Source: Flavobacterium sp.
GTDB lineage: Bacteria > Bacteroidota > Bacteroidia > Chitinophagales > Chitinophagaceae
Length of the DNA: 44,381 nucleotides
Assembly: GCA_030053925.1 (NCBI GenBank)
Contig: JASGCX010000027.1
Coordinates: 1 to 44,381, forward strand
Direction of reading: 5' to 3'
Below the pieces are notes generated by a model. The model was not told the DNA's origin and made no database searches. It saw only the letters and a program-made list of their open reading frames with translations. Below, one piece after another: positions 41,464 through 44,381 of this stretch. How positions within the stretch are numbered: position 1 is the stretch's first letter; the number at the start of each line of letters is the position of its first letter. Both the position numbers and the translations under genes were made by a program.

Positions 41464-43353
41464 CTAATTACCACCATCCACCAAATCCAATTCCACCCTT
41501 AAATTATCAATAATAAAGTCTTGACGCTGTGGTGTGTTTTTACCCATATAATATTCTAGCAAATGCTGAATATGATCGCCTTGTTCTAAAATTACTGGCT
41601 GCAAACGCATATCGTGGGTAATAAAACGTTCAAACTCGCCCGGACTAATTTCACCCAAACCTTTAAAGCGAGTGGTTTCTGGCTTGTTGCCTAGCTTTTT
41701 GGTGGCAGCTTGTTTCTCGGTTTCATCGTAGCAATAAATGGTTTCTTGCTTGTTACGCACCCTAAACAATGGCGTTTCTAGTATGTACACATGACCACGC
41801 TTAATTAAATCAGGAAAAAACTGTAAGAAGAATGTCATAATCAACAAACGAATGTGCATACCATCTACATCGGCATCGGTAGCAATTACCACATTGTTGT
41901 AACGCAATCCTTCTAAGCCATCTTCTATATTTAAAGCATGTTGTAGTAGGTTAAATTCTTCGTTCTCGTACACCACTTTTTTGGTTAGGCCATAGCAGTT
42001 TAAAGGCTTACCTCGCAAACTAAAAACTGCTTGCGTATCTACACTTCTTGCCTTAGTGATAGATCCACTTGCACTATCACCTTCGGTAATAAATACGGTG
42101 GTATTCTTTTGATTTAAAATAAAATCTTCTCTGTTTTTTACAGGCGGCTCGTCATTAAAATGAATACGACAATCACGTAATTTTTTGTTGTGCAAATTGG
42201 CTTTTTTAGCACGTTCGTTGGCTAGTTTTCTAATGCCGCTTAGTTCTTTACGTTCACGTTCGCTTTGCTCAATTCTTTTCTTTATGGCATCGGCAGTGGT
42301 TGGGTTTTTATGCAAAAAATTATCTAGTTCTTTACTTAAAAATTCCTGCACAAAGTTCTTCATGCTTTTACCCCCTTCACTCACATTTTGAGAACCTAAT
42401 TTGGTTTTGGTTTGGCTCTCAAACACGGGCTCTTGAACCCTTACAGCTATTGCTGCCACTATACTTTGACGAATATCGGCCGCTTCATAATCTTTCTTAA
42501 AAAAGTCACGAATGGTTTTTACATAAGCCTCTCTAAATGCTTGTTGGTGCGTACCACCTTGTGTGGTGAACTGACCATTAACAAACGAAAAAATATCTTC
42601 ACCATAGTCGCCATTATGGCTTACTGCTACTTCAATATCCTCACCTTTTAAGTGAATAATTGGGTAACGCAATTCATCTTCGGGTGTTTTACGTTTCAAT
42701 AAATCTAACAAGCCATTTTTACTTATATAGCGCTTGTTGTTAAACGTAATTACTAAACCTGCATTTAAGTAACAATAGTTCCAAAGTTGGTTATCAATAT
42801 ACTCGTGTAAGTAGTGGTAATTTCTAAACACCGTATCGTCTGCAATAAACGAAACCTCGGTACCATTTTCCTCTGTTGTTGTTGCTTCTTTGTGTTCTTT
42901 GCTCAATATACCACGTTCAAATTCAGCCGTTTTGGCCTTACCATCTCTGTAAGCCGTTACTTTAAAATAACTACTCAAGGCATTTACAGCTTTTGTGCCC
43001 ACACCATTTAAACCCACGCTTTTCTGAAAAGCCTTGCTATCGTATTTGGCACCGGTATTTATTTTGCTCACCACATCTACCACTTTACCCAAAGGAATCC
43101 CACGGCCATAATCTCTAATAGTTACTATTTTTTCCTTCAAACTAATGTCTACATGCTTACCAAAACCCATCATGTGTTCGTCAATACAGTTGTCCATCAC
43201 TTCTTTCATCAACACATAAATTCCATCGTCTGCCGCCGAACCATCGCCTAATTTACCAATATACATACCAGGCCTTAAACGTATATGTTCACGCCAGTCG
43301 AGGCTTCTAATATCACTCTCATCGTAATTCGCTGCTTTTACTATTTCTGCCAT
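41464..43353 (-). CDS. parE: DNA topoisomerase IV subunit B
   Basis: 629 aa. GHKL ATPase: [10 protein letters not shown] with catalytic Glu51 and Asn55, then [10 protein letters not shown] and [14 protein letters not shown]. The TOPRIM domain has [11 protein letters not shown] (about 424), RGKPLNC and [10 protein letters not shown] (about 490), and the C-terminal part has [13 protein letters not shown]. It lacks the long insert seen in some GyrB proteins. It works with ParC, encoded 3.1 kb downstream on the same strand. The last codons (GGN, TAG) run into the TAATTAC repeat tract, so the repeats abut or invade the gene end. Confidence 0.93.
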   Translation of the reverse strand: MAEIVKAANYDESDIRSLDWREHIRLRPGMYIGKLGDGSAADDGIYVLMKEVMDNCIDEHMMGFGKHVDISLKEKIVTIRDYGRGIPLGKVVDVVSKINTGAKYDSKAFQKSVGLNGVGTKAVNALSSYFKVTAYRDGKAKTAEFERGILSKEHKEATTTEENGTEVSFIADDTVFRNYHYLHEYIDNQLWNYCYLNAGLVITFNNKRYISKNGLLDLLKRKTPEDELRYPIIHLKGEDIEVAVSHNGDYGEDIFSFVNGQFTTQGGTHQQAFREAYVKTIRDFFKKDYEAADIRQSIVAAIAVRVQEPVFESQTKTKLGSQNVSEGGKSMKNFVQEFLSKELDNFLHKNPTTADAIKKRIEQSERERKELSGIRKLANERAKKANLHNKKLRDCRIHFNDEPPVKNREDFILNQKNTTVFITEGDSASGSITKARSVDTQAVFSLRGKPLNCYGLTKKVVYENEEFNLLQHALNIEDGLEGLRYNNVVIATDADVDGMHIRLLIMTFFLQFFPDLIKRGHVYILETPLFRVRNKQETIYCYDETEKQAATKKLGNKPETTRFKGLGEISPGEFERFITHDMRLQPVILEQGDHIQHLLEYYMGKNTPQRQDFIIDNLRVELDLVDGGN

Positions 43354-43617
43354 ATTTCAGTCCATTGTCAATAGTCCACTGACCATTGTTTGTTTAATTA
43401 TGTTACCAGCTTTTGTACATTGTTTAAACCGTGATTATAAAATCTGTGCTTATCCGCTCAATCCGTGTCATCTGTGTTCCTATCACCACCCATTTCGCAA
43501 GAAACACTATTTATTTACAACAGTATCATTTTTTTAACAACTACCAAAACTTTGTGCATAAACCTTTTACCCATCAGCTTTTCAGCACAATACAATTATT
43601 TCTTTTAGTTTTACCGC
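43354..43617. other. Divergent intergenic region upstream of parE and the YkgJ gene
   Basis: 264 bp. It contains ATCCGCTCAATCCGTGTC-type sequence (about 43448-43470), of a kind that recurs between Bacteroidota genes, and two further short direct repeats near 43366-43390 (TCCATTGTC/GTCCACTGACC). The short frame at 43431-43622 is not protein-like. Confidence 0.4.
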
Positions 43618-44154
43618 ATTAGCAATACCTCGCCACATATAGAAACCAATTTAGTTACTATCGCTTCATTAGCCGTAGAAAAACAATCGGAAAACGATGC
43701 TTTTGGTAGTTTCTTAAAGTCTGCCGCCAAGCCAGAACATATTGATACGCTAGTTCATTTATTAAATAATGCCATTTCGCCGCAGGTAGATTGTACTGTT
43801 TGTGGCAACTGTTGTAAAACTTTAATGATTAATGTAACGGCCCAAGAAGCCGATAATCTAGCAGCGCATTTACAACAAACAAGGGCGCAATTTGACGATG
43901 CCAACCTAGAAAAAGGCGGCAGCATGATGGTAATTAATACCATGCCTTGCCACTTTTTAAGCGATAACAAGTGTACTGTGTATGATTATCGCTTTGCAGG
44001 TTGCAGAGAGTTTCCTGCCTTGCATTTACCCAACTTTACCAAACGCATATTTACTACGTTTATGCACTATAACCGCTGCCCTATTATTTACAATGTGGTA
44101 GAACAATTAAAAATTGAGACAGGATTTATTGAAACTGTTATTAACCCAAAATAA
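43618..44154 (+). CDS. YkgJ-family cysteine-cluster protein with a non-standard start
   Basis: About 178 aa if translation begins at ATT 43618. The cysteine pattern C-x2-C-G-x-C-C (CTVCGNCCKT), then PCHFL, KCTVYDYRFAGCREFP and NRCPI is the YkgJ (zinc- or iron-chelating) signature. The first ATG (43825) comes after the CTVCGNCC motif, which would cut off half of the metal site. Upstream the frame is open from 43609 and reads SNTSPHIETNLVTIASLAVE, plausible protein with no ATG, GTG or TTG. So the gene uses ATT, or a base change has removed its ATG. Function of the family is unproven. Confidence 0.75.
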   Translation: MSNTSPHIETNLVTIASLAVEKQSENDAFGSFLKSAAKPEHIDTLVHLLNNAISPQVDCTVCGNCCKTLMINVTAQEADNLAAHLQQTRAQFDDANLEKGGSMMVINTMPCHFLSDNKCTVYDYRFAGCREFPALHLPNFTKRIFTTFMHYNRCPIIYNVVEQLKIETGFIETVINPK

Positions 44155-44338
44155 TATTACCCTCTAAACGCTAATTTTTACCATTACAATAGCATTTCTA
44201 CTACATCTATTTACAAAAATGCCAATGTTAATCGCAACAATGCCAATGTTAATCGTTACAATGCCAATGTTGGGCGTAATGCACCGACACCCTACAAATC
44301 CGAACTTTAATGCTAAATTTGTAACCGATTAAAAAAAA
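44155..44338 (+). other. Intergenic region with a 21-bp tandem repeat and a possible 37-aa micro-ORF
   Basis: Three 21-bp units (44218-44280; core AATGCCAATGTTAATCG) stand in tandem. They lie in an open frame from ATG 44219 to TAA 44332 that would encode heptads MPMLIAT, MPMLIVT and MPMLGVM and then a polar tail. TAAATTTG at 44314-44321 is an exact -7 box and would start transcription about 15 nt before the next gene, so the micro-ORF may not be part of that transcript. Translation is unproven. Confidence 0.45.
44314..44321 (+). promoter_or_regulatory. Candidate -7 promoter element of the gene at the right edge
   Basis: TAAATTTG, exact TAnnTTTG, 17 nt before ATG 44339; no -33 TTG. Confidence 0.4.
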
Positions 44339-44381
44339 ATGATGACTGATAAACCAGGACTATTTGGCATACAACATTCTA
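44339..44381 (+). CDS. Start of a gene cut by the window edge, possibly a HindVP-type restriction endonuclease
   Basis: Only 14 codons are present: MMTDKPGLFGIQHS. KPGLFGI-x-HS at the very start is how I remember HindVP-family restriction enzymes beginning (usually continuing N-R-D-F), but so few residues cannot settle it. The second ATG (44342) is the likelier start. If right, another R-M system lies beyond the window. Confidence 0.4.
   Translation, partial: MMTDKPGLFGIQHS

Noticed and set aside
43431-43622. Short open frame upstream of the YkgJ gene
   Set aside because: It covers recurrent intergenic sequence and is in a different frame from the conserved protein.

Overview
The window reads as chromosome of a low-G+C Bacteroidota bacterium, most likely from the Chitinophagaceae or a near relative. 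Pointers are a type IX secretion C-terminal sorting domain, DUF1573 and DUF4294 proteins, a fused alpha/beta 2-oxoacid dehydrogenase E1, an S23-type four-helix-bundle gene array, few Shine-Dalgarno sites, and several boxes matching the Bacteroidota -7 promoter element TAnnTTTG. No taxonomic search could be run, so the placement is inferred from gene families.

Layout, left to right. 36-2633: secreted seven-repeat FG-GAP propeller with a T9SS tail. 3008-5738: compact restriction-modification operon on the minus strand with a PD-(D/E)XK nuclease, a DpnD-like small protein, a B3/HNH nuclease and a beta-class methyltransferase. 5893-8283: E1 dehydrogenase. 8668-9527: tandem DUF1573 genes. 9840-12177: CNNM/HlyC-type transporter coupled to a frameshifted acyltransferase. 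12155-14249: hscA and tRNA-Val. 14418-15418: clpS and aat, both of the N-end rule pathway. 15415-18668: DUF4294, an Rdx-family protein, phoH and a secreted protein. 18792-20957: Ada-like methyltransferase, AlkB-like dioxygenase and a pentapeptide-repeat protein (alkylation repair and perhaps topoisomerase protection). 21853-24964: McrBC. 25299-31160: two large secreted peptidases around an unknown secreted protein. 31282-35722: DUF262/DUF1524 nuclease, an ORF-less group II intron remnant and an ATPase-TOPRIM pair. 35819-43353: parC and parE, split by about 3.1 kb of accessory DNA holding a DUF2442-DUF4160 pair, a DUF1835 protein and a striking S23-gene repeat array. 43618-44154: YkgJ-family cysteine-cluster protein. 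44339-end: first codons of what may be a HindVP-type restriction enzyme.

Four, perhaps five, anti-phage modules (R-M, McrBC, GmrSD-like, ATPase-TOPRIM and the possible R-M start at the right edge) sit in separate slots between housekeeping genes rather than in one island.

The most unusual structure is 39976-41463. Two identical S23-type genes alternate with three 99-bp mini-ORFs derived from them by internal deletion, plus one decayed fragment, all separated by TAATTAY heptamer arrays that run up to the parE stop codon. The second is 33071-35746, where a 21-bp direct repeat lies exactly at the predicted 3' end of the intron remnant and recurs past the ATPase-TOPRIM pair.
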